A stretch of 64,000 bases of DNA from Candidatus Dormiibacterota bacterium (GTDB lineage Bacteria; Chloroflexota; Dormibacteria; Dormibacterales; Dormibacteraceae). Positions 1 through 8,565 of this stretch are shown here, piece by piece. The number at the start of each line of letters is the position of its first letter. Within the stretch, counting starts at the first letter, position 1. A model generated the notes under the pieces. It was not told the origin of the DNA. It did not search any database and saw only the letters and a program-made list of their open reading frames with translations. A program made the position numbers and the translations under genes. The stretch is taken from positions 195,069 to 259,068 of the forward strand of contig PNAG01000019.1 in NCBI GenBank assembly GCA_003169845.1, given 5' to 3'.

Positions 1-227
1 CGTCGCGGTGAAGCAGCTGACGGTTACCACGTCGACCAGCCGAACGGACCTCGCGTTTTCGAACCAGCCTGTCGAGGTTTTTCGCATTGCAGGCCGCAGC
101 GTGCGGCCACGGCCATCTCAGAGGCAGTCTCACCGGGTATCGAAGTGGGTATCAAACTTCGCCGGTCCGCGCCACCGAGCTCGTCCCGCTCTCAAACGGC
201 CACGCGGGCAGTATCTTTGGCCGAGCC

Positions 228-1664
228 GTGAAACCGGTCCGCGGTCTGTTCGCCGATCCACGCGCCGTTGACGCGGTGATGGTCGTCGTGATGGCGTGCT
301 TCGTATTCAGCGCATATCTCGACGCGTACGCGACCGTGAAGGTCCCCGGCACTGTGATCCAGGACGCCGCCCATACGGGCCAGGCTGGGCTCACGGCATC
401 CTGGTTCGTTGCCACAGGGTTCCTCTTTTTCCTATTTGGAAGGGGCCTTCGGGAGGGCCGGACCTGGAATCGAGCGCTGCCTGACGGCTACACCGGCTCC
501 CTCGCGGCGGCGCTCGTGTTCGGTGCGGCTCTCATCACGGACAACTACTGGTCCTTGGCCGTCCCCAACAACGCGCTGGGGCTCGACATCCTTTTCACCC
601 CACCCAACGTCATCAAGATCGCTGCCGCGGCCGTCATGGTGAGCGGGCCGCTGCGCGCCGCGGCGCGGCGCGGAGAGGTCACCGCGAACGTAATCACCCT
701 TCTGTCAGCAGCCCTGCTGCTGTCCGTCTTCACCTTTGCCACCCAGTTCGTTCACCCGCTCATCGACCCCTGGTCGTCAAGTGACCCGGCGCAGGTGCCG
801 GCGCGAGTTGACATATGGGTGGCGCAAGACCTGGGGGTGTCGGCCCTCCTCGTTCAGTCCGCGATCCTCGCGGTCACCGGCCTGCTGCTGAAGAGCGCTT
901 TCCGCCTGCGCCCCGGATCGTTGACCCTCGTCTTCACCGTCAACGGCCTTCTCGTGGCCGTGACCAAGACCCATTTCTACCTGGTGCCGGTGGCCGTCCT
1001 CACCGGGCTGGTGGCAGACGCCTGGCTGGCATGGTCGGCGCGCCGGGCAGGGCGTCCGACGGCGTCGTTGTGCGGGGTGATCGCAGGCGCGTTCACCTTG
1101 ACCTACATGATCGAAATGGAAATTGTCGGGACCATCTGGAGCGGGTCGTTGTGGGTGGGCGTGGTCCTGGCCGCCACGATCGTGGGCTGGTCGATGGGCC
1201 GGCTGCTGCGAGCGGGAATGCCGGACTCAGCGGCGGCGACGCCGGCGCAGCTGGAGGTGGTGCCCGGCGAGCTTCGTTGGACGCGCGATCCACAGAGCAC
1301 GATCCGCCCACAGCTGGTGAGGGCGGCGCTCGATGACCTGGGCACGCCGGAGGCCCTTGGCCGCAGCCCGCTTGGGCAGCTTCCGGGCGTTTCCCGCGGC
1401 GGATCAGCCGCGGCTGACCTGAGATCGGTCCTGGTGGACGTCATCGGTGAGCTGGCCTCCTCCACAGGACCGCGCGACGCCGAGGCGGGAAAGCTTCTGC
1501 TCGACTACTACGTCAAACGGGTGGGAAGCCACGAGGTGATCATGGAACGCCTGCACCTGTCGCGTCCGACCTTCTATCGACGACTGCAGCGTGGCTTTGC
1601 ACTGGTGGCCGAACGGCTGGACGAGCTGAGCGAGTTTGCCCAGCGGGTTCCGGTCAACGACTAG
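228..1664 (+). CDS. Polytopic membrane protein with C-terminal helix-turn-helix
   Basis: Not a family I can name. From the GTG at 228 (478 residues) there are about eight or nine hydrophobic segments over roughly the first 360 residues, for example VMVVVMACFVFSAYLDAYA near the start and ASWFVATGFLFFLFGRG after it. A soluble tail of about 110 residues follows. The tail holds EVIMERLHLSRPTFYRRLQR, which reads like a helix-turn-helix of sigma-region-4 type, preceded by an acidic helix. A membrane-anchored DNA-binding regulator is the inference; the N-terminal half could be a sensor. An upstream in-frame ATG at 87 gives a hydrophilic, unconvincing extension, and ATG 279 is another possible start. 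No clear ribosome site is visible. The 3' end overlaps the convergent DedA gene by 11 bp. The reading frame is convincing; function is uncertain. Confidence 0.7.
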   Translation: MKPVRGLFADPRAVDAVMVVVMACFVFSAYLDAYATVKVPGTVIQDAAHTGQAGLTASWFVATGFLFFLFGRGLREGRTWNRALPDGYTGSLAAALVFGAALITDNYWSLAVPNNALGLDILFTPPNVIKIAAAAVMVSGPLRAAARRGEVTANVITLLSAALLLSVFTFATQFVHPLIDPWSSSDPAQVPARVDIWVAQDLGVSALLVQSAILAVTGLLLKSAFRLRPGSLTLVFTVNGLLVAVTKTHFYLVPVAVLTGLVADAWLAWSARRAGRPTASLCGVIAGAFTLTYMIEMEIVGTIWSGSLWVGVVLAATIVGWSMGRLLRAGMPDSAAATPAQLEVVPGELRWTRDPQSTIRPQLVRAALDDLGTPEALGRSPLGQLPGVSRGGSAAADLRSVLVDVIGELASSTGPRDAEAGKLLLDYYVKRVGSHEVIMERLHLSRPTFYRRLQRGFALVAERLDELSEFAQRVPVND

Positions 1665-2427
1665 AAGCGCGCACTCTGGCCGGAGCGGCCTTCTGGATGC
1701 GGTACGCGATCACCGCGATCATCACGAGCACGACGCCGCCCCATATCCAGTAGGTCACGCGGTGCACGTTCAGGAACGCTTCCATGCGCGGACCGAGGGT
1801 GACGCCGATGACCATGACGACGCCGGCCCAGATCGCGGTCGACACGGCCACGCTGGCCGCGAACACCGGATAGGGGACCTTCAGGGCGCCGGCTGCCACC
1901 GTGATCGGAACCCTGAATCCAGGGATGTGGCGGCCGAAGATGATGGCAACCACGCCATAGCGCTTGAACCACCTTTCCGCTTGCAGCAGGCGCTCCGGGC
2001 TCAGGTGGACGGCTTCCGCGTAGCGGCTTTCGGCGAGTCGCCGCCCGAACTTCCTGGAGATGAAGAACAGGTTGGTCGCTCCAAGCACGACCACGCCGAT
2101 CAGTCCAAGCCAGGCGACAACCCAGGACGCGAGATTCCGGGGAACATGCGCGCCGACGTACATCACGAACACGTCCCCGGGAGCCGGCAGTGGGATTCCG
2201 GACTCCTCGATGTAGAGAAGGCCATAGCTGGCCAGGTACGTGTAGCGATGCAGGATGTGCCTGATCCACAGCGTGCCGGCTTCCAGCACCTCCGGCACGT
2301 CGCCCTGCAGGATCGCCGACACGACGATCGCGGCGACGATCAGGACCACGACGCCCGCGATCCTGACGTTGCGCATTCCCGACGTGCGCGAAGCCCACGT
2401 GAGGATGCCTGAGGCGTTGATGCTCAT
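1654..2427 (-). CDS. DedA family membrane protein (SNARE-associated / VTT domain)
   Basis: A 257-residue integral membrane protein of the DedA family, whose members are linked to undecaprenyl-phosphate or lipid flipping and membrane homeostasis. An N-terminal membrane segment (VVVLIVAAIVVSAIL) is followed by the VTT-type core with the conserved SGIPLPAPGD stretch, then FGRHIPGFRVPITVAAG, which matches the family pattern of aromatic-G-R-x2-P-x2-R-x6-A-G. Two more hydrophobic segments end the protein. The start MSINASG is chosen because upstream in-frame residues are Cys/Pro/Arg-rich and unlike the family; GGAG lies 13 nt before it. It is transcribed divergently from the flotillin-like gene, with about 225 bp between them. 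Confidence 0.85.
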   Translation of the reverse strand: MSINASGILTWASRTSGMRNVRIAGVVVLIVAAIVVSAILQGDVPEVLEAGTLWIRHILHRYTYLASYGLLYIEESGIPLPAPGDVFVMYVGAHVPRNLASWVVAWLGLIGVVVLGATNLFFISRKFGRRLAESRYAEAVHLSPERLLQAERWFKRYGVVAIIFGRHIPGFRVPITVAAGALKVPYPVFAASVAVSTAIWAGVVMVIGVTLGPRMEAFLNVHRVTYWIWGGVVLVMIAVIAYRIQKAAPARVRASSR

Positions 2428-2653
2428 TCCTCTCGGGCCCGCTCCATGAAGGCAATAACGTCGCGGCGGGCATTTTCGGTAAGGCGCACCAGGACAGGAT
2501 GCGACAGATTCATGGCAACTTGATGACAACGACGGTCGATTTCGGCACGGTTCTTGCTTGAGCGCAGCCGTTTCTGGGAATAGAGATTCGATCGACCGGA
2601 TCTATCCGACCCGGCCTTTCAGAGGGCAAATACTGCCCAAGTGAGGCACGGCG

Positions 2654-3928
2654 ATGAGCGCCTTCCTAGCGTTGGTGTTCGGAGTTGTGGTCGCGGCGAT
2701 TCTGGCCATTGCAGTGCTGGTCGTGATCGCCAAGTCGTTCCTCGTGATCGGGCCTGCGCAGGTCGGCCTGGTCACCAGGCGGGTCTCGTCTCGACATAAC
2801 ACGACAGACGATCCGATAACGTTCGCCGGCGAGGCCGGCTACCAGTCCGAGCTGTTGATGTCGGGTGTCCGGTTCAAGCTCTGGCCGACCTACTCGGTCG
2901 CAAAGTACCCGTGGGTGCAGGTGCCGGCGGGCGAGATCGGCGTCGTGATCTCGCAGATCGGTGCGCCCCTGGCGACCGGTGCCAAGTCCGCCGCCTACCG
3001 GCCTGAGTTCGGCAATTTCACGAACCTGCGCGCCTTCCTGGAAAACGGCGGCCAGAAGGGCGTGCAGCGGCCGGTGCTGCCTCCGGGCACGCTGATCCCG
3101 GTTCATCCGGTCGCGTTTCTCGTGATCACCGCGAGCAAGGCCTACGGGCTGCCCGTCGACAAGCAGCAGCTCGTGCGCGCTCCGCTGAGCGCTGAGTCCT
3201 TCGGACTGCTGCCGAAGCAGCTGCGGGTCACTGTGATCGCGCCCGAGGGAGATCATGATCTCGTCGGCATCGTGACCACGCTCGACGGTGCCCCGCTGCC
3301 TCCGGCCGACATCGCCGGTCGCATCGGTGGCTTCGCGGACATCGAGGCGCTCGAGAAGGAACCCGCGGTCGGGGACTCGGAGCTGATCGAGAGGCTGCTC
3401 GGCGCCAAGAACGGCCTCCACAACAACTACCAGGACTTCCAGGCTTTCCTGGACAGCGGCGGCCGGATCGGGCTCCAGCACGACCCGCTTCTGTACGGGG
3501 CGTACCTGCTCAATCCTTTCCTCGTTCGGGTCGAACCGGCGAGGATGCTGGTCGTCAACCAGGGCGAGGTGGCGGTGATCAAGAGCTATGTCGGGCTGCC
3601 CACTCTGGACACCTCGGGGCCCGAGTTCAAGTTCGGCTCGATCGTTCAACCCGGCCACCGGGGCATCTGGCGCGAGGCGCTGAGAACGGGCAAGTACCCG
3701 TTGAATCCGCGCATCTATGCGGCTGAGAAGGTCCCGACGTTCATCCTGACTTTGAACTGGGCCGAAGCGAGCTCGGTCGCGCACAACCTCGACGCGCAGC
3801 TGAGCCCGATCGAGGGCAAGAGCCGTGAGGCTTCGTCTTCACGATCGACCTGCAGGTCCAGATCCACGTGCCCGACACCAAGGCGCCGAAGGTCATCTCC
3901 ATGGTGGGATCGATGCAGAACCTGGTGA
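2654..3928 (+). CDS. SPFH/flotillin-like protein, N-terminal part (frameshifted)
   Basis: N-terminal part of a flotillin/SPFH-like membrane scaffold protein. A single membrane helix (residues about 5-28) precedes a long beta-rich SPFH region with VIGPAQVGLVTRR and repeated blocks of the type 'hLVxNQGEVAVIKSYVG'. Homology-like reading continues to about residue 392 (AQLSPIEGKSRE) and then breaks into Ser/Arg-rich nonsense. In the next frame, G-F-V-F-T-I-D-L-Q-V starts exactly there. A single missing G in the run at 3829-3830 explains the break, so the natural product should continue into the following entry (total about 667 residues). This may be a sequencing or assembly error or a real pseudogene. 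GAGG 8 nt upstream supports the ATG at 2654. Confidence 0.75.
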   Translation: MSAFLALVFGVVVAAILAIAVLVVIAKSFLVIGPAQVGLVTRRVSSRHNTTDDPITFAGEAGYQSELLMSGVRFKLWPTYSVAKYPWVQVPAGEIGVVISQIGAPLATGAKSAAYRPEFGNFTNLRAFLENGGQKGVQRPVLPPGTLIPVHPVAFLVITASKAYGLPVDKQQLVRAPLSAESFGLLPKQLRVTVIAPEGDHDLVGIVTTLDGAPLPPADIAGRIGGFADIEALEKEPAVGDSELIERLLGAKNGLHNNYQDFQAFLDSGGRIGLQHDPLLYGAYLLNPFLVRVEPARMLVVNQGEVAVIKSYVGLPTLDTSGPEFKFGSIVQPGHRGIWREALRTGKYPLNPRIYAAEKVPTFILTLNWAEASSVAHNLDAQLSPIEGKSREASSSRSTCRSRSTCPTPRRRRSSPWWDRCRTW

Positions 3929-4656
3929 ACGAGGTCCTGCAGGCCGCCGTGGGCAACCACTTCCGGAACACGCTTCAAGGTCTCGAAGCGGTGCGGTTCA
4001 TCGAGACTCGCGACGCGGTTCAAGCCGCGGCGATGGATGCGATCTCGCGCTACCTGGCGGCCTACGAGGTGGAGACGCGTGGTGTCTACATCCAGGACGT
4101 GACCTTCCCCGAGGAGCTGGTCGGAGTGCTCACGCGCCGCGAGATAGCCAACCAGGAGAAGGCGACCTACGAGCAGCAAAAGGATGCTCAGAGGATCCGC
4201 GTCGACCTGGAGAAGGCGCGCGGGACAGCCGACATGCAGGCCGCCCTCGCGCAGGCGCAGGTGTCGGTCGACATCAATCGTGCTCGCGCCGATGCCCGCA
4301 AGGCGGAGGCAGACGGTGAAGCGGCGTTCGTCGAGCTGACGGGCGCGGCCGAGGGATCGCGCAGGCGGTCCATCGGTCTCGGCGATGCCGCGGCGACGCA
4401 GGCGCTTGGGCTGGCCAGGGCGAAGGGCTACGAGGCCCAGATCCGCAGTCTGGGGGCGGGCCCGACGGCCGCGGTCGCAATCGCCAACGCGGTCTCGGAG
4501 GGCAAGGTCACGGTCGTGCCGGAGGTGCTGGTGACCGGAGGTGGCGGCGCCATCGAGGGTCTGGCGGCCACGTTCATGCGTGCATTGAACAGTGACCATG
4601 GGTCGAATGGGGCGAAGGCGGCGGAGCCGGAGCCCCCGGCGCGCAAAGATTCATAA
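3868..4656 (+). CDS. SPFH/flotillin-like protein, C-terminal part (frameshifted)
   Basis: Continuation of the upstream SPFH protein in the +1 frame. In this frame coding sense begins at about 3829, before the nominal GTG at 3868, so 3868 is probably not a real start. The segment carries the end of the SPFH domain (MQNLVNEVLQAAVGNHFRN), then a long charged coiled-coil region rich in Ala, Glu, Lys and Arg (about residues 90-170 here) typical of flotillin C-termini, then a Gly-rich region and a hydrophilic tail ending PEPPARKDS. Flotillins oligomerise at the inner membrane and organise membrane domains. A GC-rich hairpin follows the stop codon. Confidence 0.75.
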   Translation: MPDTKAPKVISMVGSMQNLVNEVLQAAVGNHFRNTLQGLEAVRFIETRDAVQAAAMDAISRYLAAYEVETRGVYIQDVTFPEELVGVLTRREIANQEKATYEQQKDAQRIRVDLEKARGTADMQAALAQAQVSVDINRARADARKAEADGEAAFVELTGAAEGSRRRSIGLGDAAATQALGLARAKGYEAQIRSLGAGPTAAVAIANAVSEGKVTVVPEVLVTGGGGAIEGLAATFMRALNSDHGSNGAKAAEPEPPARKDS

Positions 4657-4670
4657 CTTACCCGCAAGGC

Positions 4671-4697
4671 GGGGGCGCGGCCAGCGGCTGCGCCCCC
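4671..4697. terminator. GC-rich hairpin between convergent genes
   Basis: GGGGGCGC (4671-4678) pairs perfectly with GCGCCCCC (4690-4697) around an 11-nt loop. It lies between the end of the flotillin-like gene and the end of the convergent gene at 4719, so it could terminate both. There is no long T-tract on either side. Confidence 0.55.
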
Positions 4698-4718
4698 AAG
4701 CCCACGCTTGAGCCAGTT

Positions 4719-5420
4719 TTAGGGGGCGATCACCTTGGAGCACTGCGGCAGCTCGGTGTCGACCGTGTTGGCGTCTGGCGTCAGCGAAGGGCCGATGGCA
4801 GCGAACTCCTGGATGCCGGTGTGGACCTCGTCGCCGCTGCCGTCGCGGTAGCCGTGAAGGGCTACTCCGAGCCCGTTCCCCATACTCTGAAGGTCTCCTC
4901 GGATTGCCTTCATTCCGATCGCAATGCAGGCCGGGATGGGGTCTTTATCGATCACCGCCAGGACGATGGTCATCTGGTCGTTGGAAGCGTTGATCGCGGC
5001 CAGGCAGCCGTTGGTCAGCGTCCCGGCGCAACCCGCTTGCAAGGCCGGCAGGGTGTTGCCGAGCTTCACGAGCTCAGGCGCGAGTGAGTCGTTGAGGAAT
5101 TTGTTGGCCTGGTCGTAATCGGAGACCGTGGGTTTCGGTGACCCGTGGACCATGGTCACGGTTGGGCTTCCGCCGGTGAACGGCCAGGGGATCGAGATGA
5201 TGCTCGTCGCGTTCAACACGACCAGCAGCAGAACCAGCAGCACCGCACCGATCGCGCTGTACTGAAACACGCCCGGTCCTGCCCGTGCGGGCCGTTCCCA
5301 CAGAGGGGTGCTCGCCTCGGTCGCGACAGCCTCCATCGTCGGGATCGGCACCCATTGCTGCCCGTCCCAGACAAACTTCCCGTCTGGCGAGATCTGCGGA
5401 GGTCCGAGGCCGATGCTCAT
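4719..5420 (-). CDS. WDGxxW-motif single-pass membrane protein, unknown function
   Basis: A 233-residue protein with an N-terminal SPDGKFVWDGQQWVPIP motif, one membrane helix (about residues 52-74, YSAIGAVLLVLLLVVLNA) and a roughly 150-residue extracytoplasmic domain with four cysteines (AGC, NGC, PAC, PQC) that could form disulphides. I do not recognise the C-terminal domain. The N-terminal motif resembles the short WDG-x-x-W module of DUF2510-type actinobacterial proteins and recurs in two other proteins here (41537 and 44133). It is divergent from osmC. Confidence 0.75.
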   Translation of the reverse strand: MSIGLGPPQISPDGKFVWDGQQWVPIPTMEAVATEASTPLWERPARAGPGVFQYSAIGAVLLVLLLVVLNATSIISIPWPFTGGSPTVTMVHGSPKPTVSDYDQANKFLNDSLAPELVKLGNTLPALQAGCAGTLTNGCLAAINASNDQMTIVLAVIDKDPIPACIAIGMKAIRGDLQSMGNGLGVALHGYRDGSGDEVHTGIQEFAAIGPSLTPDANTVDTELPQCSKVIAP

Positions 5421-5459
5421 GAGATTGTCAGCCTAGGGTGCGGAAACGCCGAGGCCCGA

Positions 5460-5473
5460 CTTAACGAGTTAAG
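5460..5473. promoter_or_regulatory. Perfect inverted repeat in divergent intergenic region
   Basis: CTTAAC-GA-GTTAAG is a perfect 6-bp inverted repeat in the 164-bp gap between the divergent gene ending at 5420 and the OsmC gene starting at 5585. Size and location fit an operator for a small dimeric regulator. No cognate regulator is adjacent, so this is a weak call. Confidence 0.3.
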
Positions 5474-5584
5474 AGTTGTAAAGCGCGAGCCAGGCATGAA
5501 CGGGGTTCGAACCAGGTTCAAGCGTGGGAAGTAGTACGTTTTGCGGGCGGCAGATTGGCCGTCCATTCAGCTGGAGGTGAGTCG

Positions 5585-6016
5585 ATGGCGGCAGTCAGTC
5601 GCGCGGATGCGGTTTGGGAAGGGGATCTGCCTACAGGTAAGGGGCGTGTCAAGGTCGCGAGCGGTACGTTCGACGAGTTCCCGGTCACCTGGGCGAGCCG
5701 CGCGGAGCGGCACCACGGCGGGACCAGCCCGGAGGAGCTCCTCGCCGCAGCTCACGCGGCCTGCTACTCGATGGCCTTCTCCAACGGCCTCAGCAAAGCC
5801 GGTCACAAGGTCGAACGGCTCAGCACGACCGCCGAGGTCGAGTTCGTGCCGGGCACGGGCATCACGACGGTGACCCTCACGACGGTCGGGCGCGTCGGTG
5901 GCATCGACGCCGCCGGGTTTCAGAAGGAAGCCGAGGCGGCCAAGGATGGGTGCCCGATCTCCAAGGCGCTCCACGGCAACGTCACGCTGAAGCTGAACGC
6001 GCGACTGGAGGAGTAG
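5585..6016 (+). CDS. OsmC family peroxiredoxin
   Basis: A 143-residue OsmC/Ohr-superfamily thiol peroxidase that reduces organic hydroperoxides. The family signature TSPEELLAAAHAACYSM carries the first catalytic cysteine, and DGCPISKALHGN near the C-terminus carries the second; this spacing is typical of OsmC rather than Ohr. The start at 5585 is well supported by GGAGGTGA four bases upstream; the longer in-frame start at 5555 lacks this. The stop codon is 2 bp from the end of the convergent gene at 6019. Together with msrA at 7946 it suggests an oxidative-stress neighbourhood. Confidence 0.92.
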   Translation: MAAVSRADAVWEGDLPTGKGRVKVASGTFDEFPVTWASRAERHHGGTSPEELLAAAHAACYSMAFSNGLSKAGHKVERLSTTAEVEFVPGTGITTVTLTTVGRVGGIDAAGFQKEAEAAKDGCPISKALHGNVTLKLNARLEE

Positions 6017-6018
6017 GC

Positions 6019-6546
6019 CTAGCTCTTCGCCGGACCGGTCAGTCCAGGAAAGTCCACGACGCCCTGCAGGCGCAGCTCCTTGAGCTGGGCGGTGAGCCAT
6101 TTGCGCGGATCCTTGACCGGCTTGTTCCCGTCCACGCAGTCCCAGCACTTGCCGCTGACATCGCGGGCGACCAGGAGCAGGCAGCGCGGCTCGAGGCTGC
6201 GCTGCCATGCCTTCATTGCGGGCTGGAGCACGATCCTGCGCGGCGCCGCCTTCTCGGGCAAGGTCAGCTCCCCGGCATAGAGGTCATCCGACGCCTGCAC
6301 GATCACGGCGCCGGCAGTCAGGGTTCCGCCCAGGTTCTCCACCTCCAGCTCGATCGGATGTCCCGCGGCGGGCGATCCGATGAAAGTGAGATGAGGAACG
6401 GGCCTGGTCGTCGCCTCCCACCGGGCGTCGGCAAGCTTGATCGCGCGGCGGGATGCGCGGTCCGCCCGAGTCGCGAACACCGCGGCCCAGAGGGCGAACA
6501 GCACTGTGACCACCGCGAGCGCGACCACGATCTGTCCAGAGCTCAT
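6019..6546 (-). CDS. Membrane-anchored hypothetical protein
   Basis: A 175-residue protein with one N-terminal membrane helix (SSGQIVVALAVVTVLFALWA) followed by a charged linker and a soluble domain of about 140 residues with beta-strand character (HPIELEVENLGGTLTAGAVI). I do not recognise the family. Two cysteines sit close together in SGKCWDCVDG. It starts 2 bp after the MFS gene stop and so is co-transcribed with it. A much longer open frame extends upstream across the MFS gene but is only a shadow of it. Confidence 0.75.
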   Translation of the reverse strand: MSSGQIVVALAVVTVLFALWAAVFATRADRASRRAIKLADARWEATTRPVPHLTFIGSPAAGHPIELEVENLGGTLTAGAVIVQASDDLYAGELTLPEKAAPRRIVLQPAMKAWQRSLEPRCLLLVARDVSGKCWDCVDGNKPVKDPRKWLTAQLKELRLQGVVDFPGLTGPAKS

Positions 6547-6548
6547 AG

Positions 6549-7850
6549 CTACTCCCGCTTGACGCCGCCAGGGTGTGGATCTGGCGCCAGATGGTAGCGC
6601 TGAGCGTCGTAGTGGCGGAAGGCCGGCAAGGCCAGCGCGCACACGAGGCAGCCCAGGACGCACAGCACTCCGCCCGAGACGACGGATATGCGCACGGAGA
6701 ACAGCGATGCCACCAGCCCGGCCTCGAAGTTGCCCAGGGCCGGTCCTGACGTGTAGCTCAGCATCTCGATCGACGCAAGACGCCCGCGCAATGTGTCGGG
6801 GATCGTCTGGTTCCAGATCACGTTCCGAAAGAGCCCGCTCATCATGTCGGCCGCTCCGGCAAGCGCCAGGAACGCCAGCGCCGCAAAGAGCCCGGGCGCG
6901 AGGCCAAACCCGATGATCGCGACGCCCCAGATCACGGCGGCGACGATCACCGCCCTTCCGTGACGATGTACGCGGCTGGTCCAGCCACTGGTGGCGGAGA
7001 AGAGGAAAGAGCCAACCGCGGGGGCCGCGTACAACAGCCCCAGAACTCCTGGGCCGCCGAGACTCTGTGCGATGGCGGGGAACAGGGCCATCGGCATGCC
7101 GAAGAACATCGCGATCATGTCGACCGCGTACGTCCCGATCAGCTCGGGCCGGCTGCGGGCGTAGCGCAAACCTTCGACCACTCGGCGAAGGCTCGGCCGC
7201 TCTGCATCCACCGGCGGCGGGACTTCGCGCATCAACCACAGGCACGCGAGACCGACGACAAACGTGGCGACGTCGACCATGTAGGTCAGCGGGACGCCGA
7301 TGGCGGCCAGCAGGACTCCGCCGAGCGCCGGTCCCAGGATCTGGCCAAGCGTGGAGCGCACGTTGTCGAGCGCGGCTGCCGCCGCCAGCTCTTCGCGATC
7401 GACCAGGCGCGGCAGCAGGGCACTCAGGGACGGTCTCTGGATCGCGTCGAGCAGGCCCCACACGACCGAGATCGCGAACAGGACCCACAGCTGCGGATTC
7501 GGCAGCGCAGCGTTGCCGGCGAGGATGAGGCTGCAGACCATCAGGCCGGCCTCCGTCAGGAGGACCAGGGAGCGACGGTCGACGGCATCTGCGAGGGCGC
7601 CGCCCACCATGGCAAACGCGAGAATCGCCGCGAACTCCAGGACGCCCAGCACACCGACCAGCAGCACGCTGTGCGACAGTTGGTACACCTGGAAGGGGAA
7701 CGCGACGACCGTGATCATCGTGCCGAAGAACGACACGAGCCGCCCGATGAACAGGAGCCGGAAATCGCGATGACGGCGCAGGGGCGTGATGTCGATCGTC
7801 GCCATCTGCAGCCATCGACGTTTGCGCGGGGGAGAGCCTGGCGCGTTCAT
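6549..7850 (-). CDS. MFS transporter (EntS-like drug/siderophore exporter)
   Basis: A 433-residue major facilitator protein with about 12 hydrophobic segments. N-terminal features fit the MFS_3/EntS-type exporters: HRDFRLLFIGRLVSFFGTMI, then the loop 2-3 motif GGALADAVDRRSLVLL, and a conserved NVRSTLGQILGPALGGVL in helix 5. It probably exports a small hydrophobic compound by proton antiport; substrate unknown. A possible downstream start is MATIDITPLRRH at 7805, which fits the family N-terminus better; neither start has a strong ribosome site. It forms a two-gene operon with the membrane-anchored protein at 6019. Confidence 0.88.
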   Translation of the reverse strand: MNAPGSPPRKRRWLQMATIDITPLRRHRDFRLLFIGRLVSFFGTMITVVAFPFQVYQLSHSVLLVGVLGVLEFAAILAFAMVGGALADAVDRRSLVLLTEAGLMVCSLILAGNAALPNPQLWVLFAISVVWGLLDAIQRPSLSALLPRLVDREELAAAAALDNVRSTLGQILGPALGGVLLAAIGVPLTYMVDVATFVVGLACLWLMREVPPPVDAERPSLRRVVEGLRYARSRPELIGTYAVDMIAMFFGMPMALFPAIAQSLGGPGVLGLLYAAPAVGSFLFSATSGWTSRVHRHGRAVIVAAVIWGVAIIGFGLAPGLFAALAFLALAGAADMMSGLFRNVIWNQTIPDTLRGRLASIEMLSYTSGPALGNFEAGLVASLFSVRISVVSGGVLCVLGCLVCALALPAFRHYDAQRYHLAPDPHPGGVKRE

Positions 7851-7945
7851 CGTGAGGCGCCAGATGGTAACGCCGTGCCGGCTGCGTGCCTCAGTACCGG
7901 CGACGTGTGGGATGCGTGCAATCCGAGGACTATCCTGGAGGTGAG

Positions 7946-8461
7946 ATGGAAAAAGCTACTTTTGCGGGCGGATGCTTCTGGGGTGTCGAGCACCTGTTCA
8001 ACGAGGTGCCGGGCGTGACCGATGCGATCTCCGGATACGCGGGCGGCACGCGCGACAACCCGACGTACGAGCAGGTGTGCTCCGGCAGGACAGGTCACGC
8101 CGAGGCGGTCGAGGTCACCTACGATCCCGCCAGGGTCACCTACGAGGAACTCCTGAACACGTTCTGGAACATGCACGATCCAACGACGCTCAACAGCCAG
8201 GGACCTGACCACGGCCATCAGTACCGGTCGGTGATCTTCTTTCACAACCCGGAGCAGGAGAAGGCGGCGCGCAAATCGAAAGAGGACGCGCAGCGGTATT
8301 TCAAGCGGCCGATCGTCACCGAGATCATTCCAGCGCCGCATTTCTGGCCGGCCGAGGAATACCACCAGCGCTACTTCGACAAGCACTCGGGCCACTATTC
8401 CTGCCACTTCATCCGTGGCTGGGTACCCGAGCAGCCCGCCGAGAAAGAACCCGCCCGCTGA
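7946..8461 (+). CDS. msrA: Peptide-methionine (S)-S-oxide reductase MsrA
   Basis: A 171-residue enzyme that reduces methionine-S-sulfoxide in proteins. The catalytic motif GGCFWGVEH begins at residue 8, followed by the family signature SGYAGG, then [12 protein letters not shown] and [13 protein letters not shown]. The length is that of a single-domain MsrA. GGAGGTGAG directly before the ATG at 7946 decides the start over the longer in-frame one at 7886. It is divergent from the MFS gene; the 95-bp gap holds both promoters. No msrB lies next to it. Confidence 0.96.
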   Translation: MEKATFAGGCFWGVEHLFNEVPGVTDAISGYAGGTRDNPTYEQVCSGRTGHAEAVEVTYDPARVTYEELLNTFWNMHDPTTLNSQGPDHGHQYRSVIFFHNPEQEKAARKSKEDAQRYFKRPIVTEIIPAPHFWPAEEYHQRYFDKHSGHYSCHFIRGWVPEQPAEKEPAR

Positions 8462-8565
8462 TCAACGGTCGCCGCTAACCGGGTACTAAACGGCGGCGGC
8501 GGAGCCTATCCTTACCGCCCGGCTATGGGGTATTTGACCCCCCAGCCCGGCGGGAGGGATCAACC

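Noticed and set aside
1..227. Short open frames at the left edge
   Set aside because: Low-complexity Arg/Ser/Pro translations in competing frames with no ribosome site; nothing supportable is seen before 228.
5490..5525. tRNA-like GGTTCGAACC sequence
   Set aside because: It resembles a T-loop, but no acceptor, D-arm or anticodon stem can be formed around it on either strand.
6547..7815. 598-codon frame extending the membrane-anchored protein upstream
   Set aside because: The extension is antiparallel-frame shadow of the MFS transporter, rich in Arg and Pro; the real start is the membrane helix at 6546.
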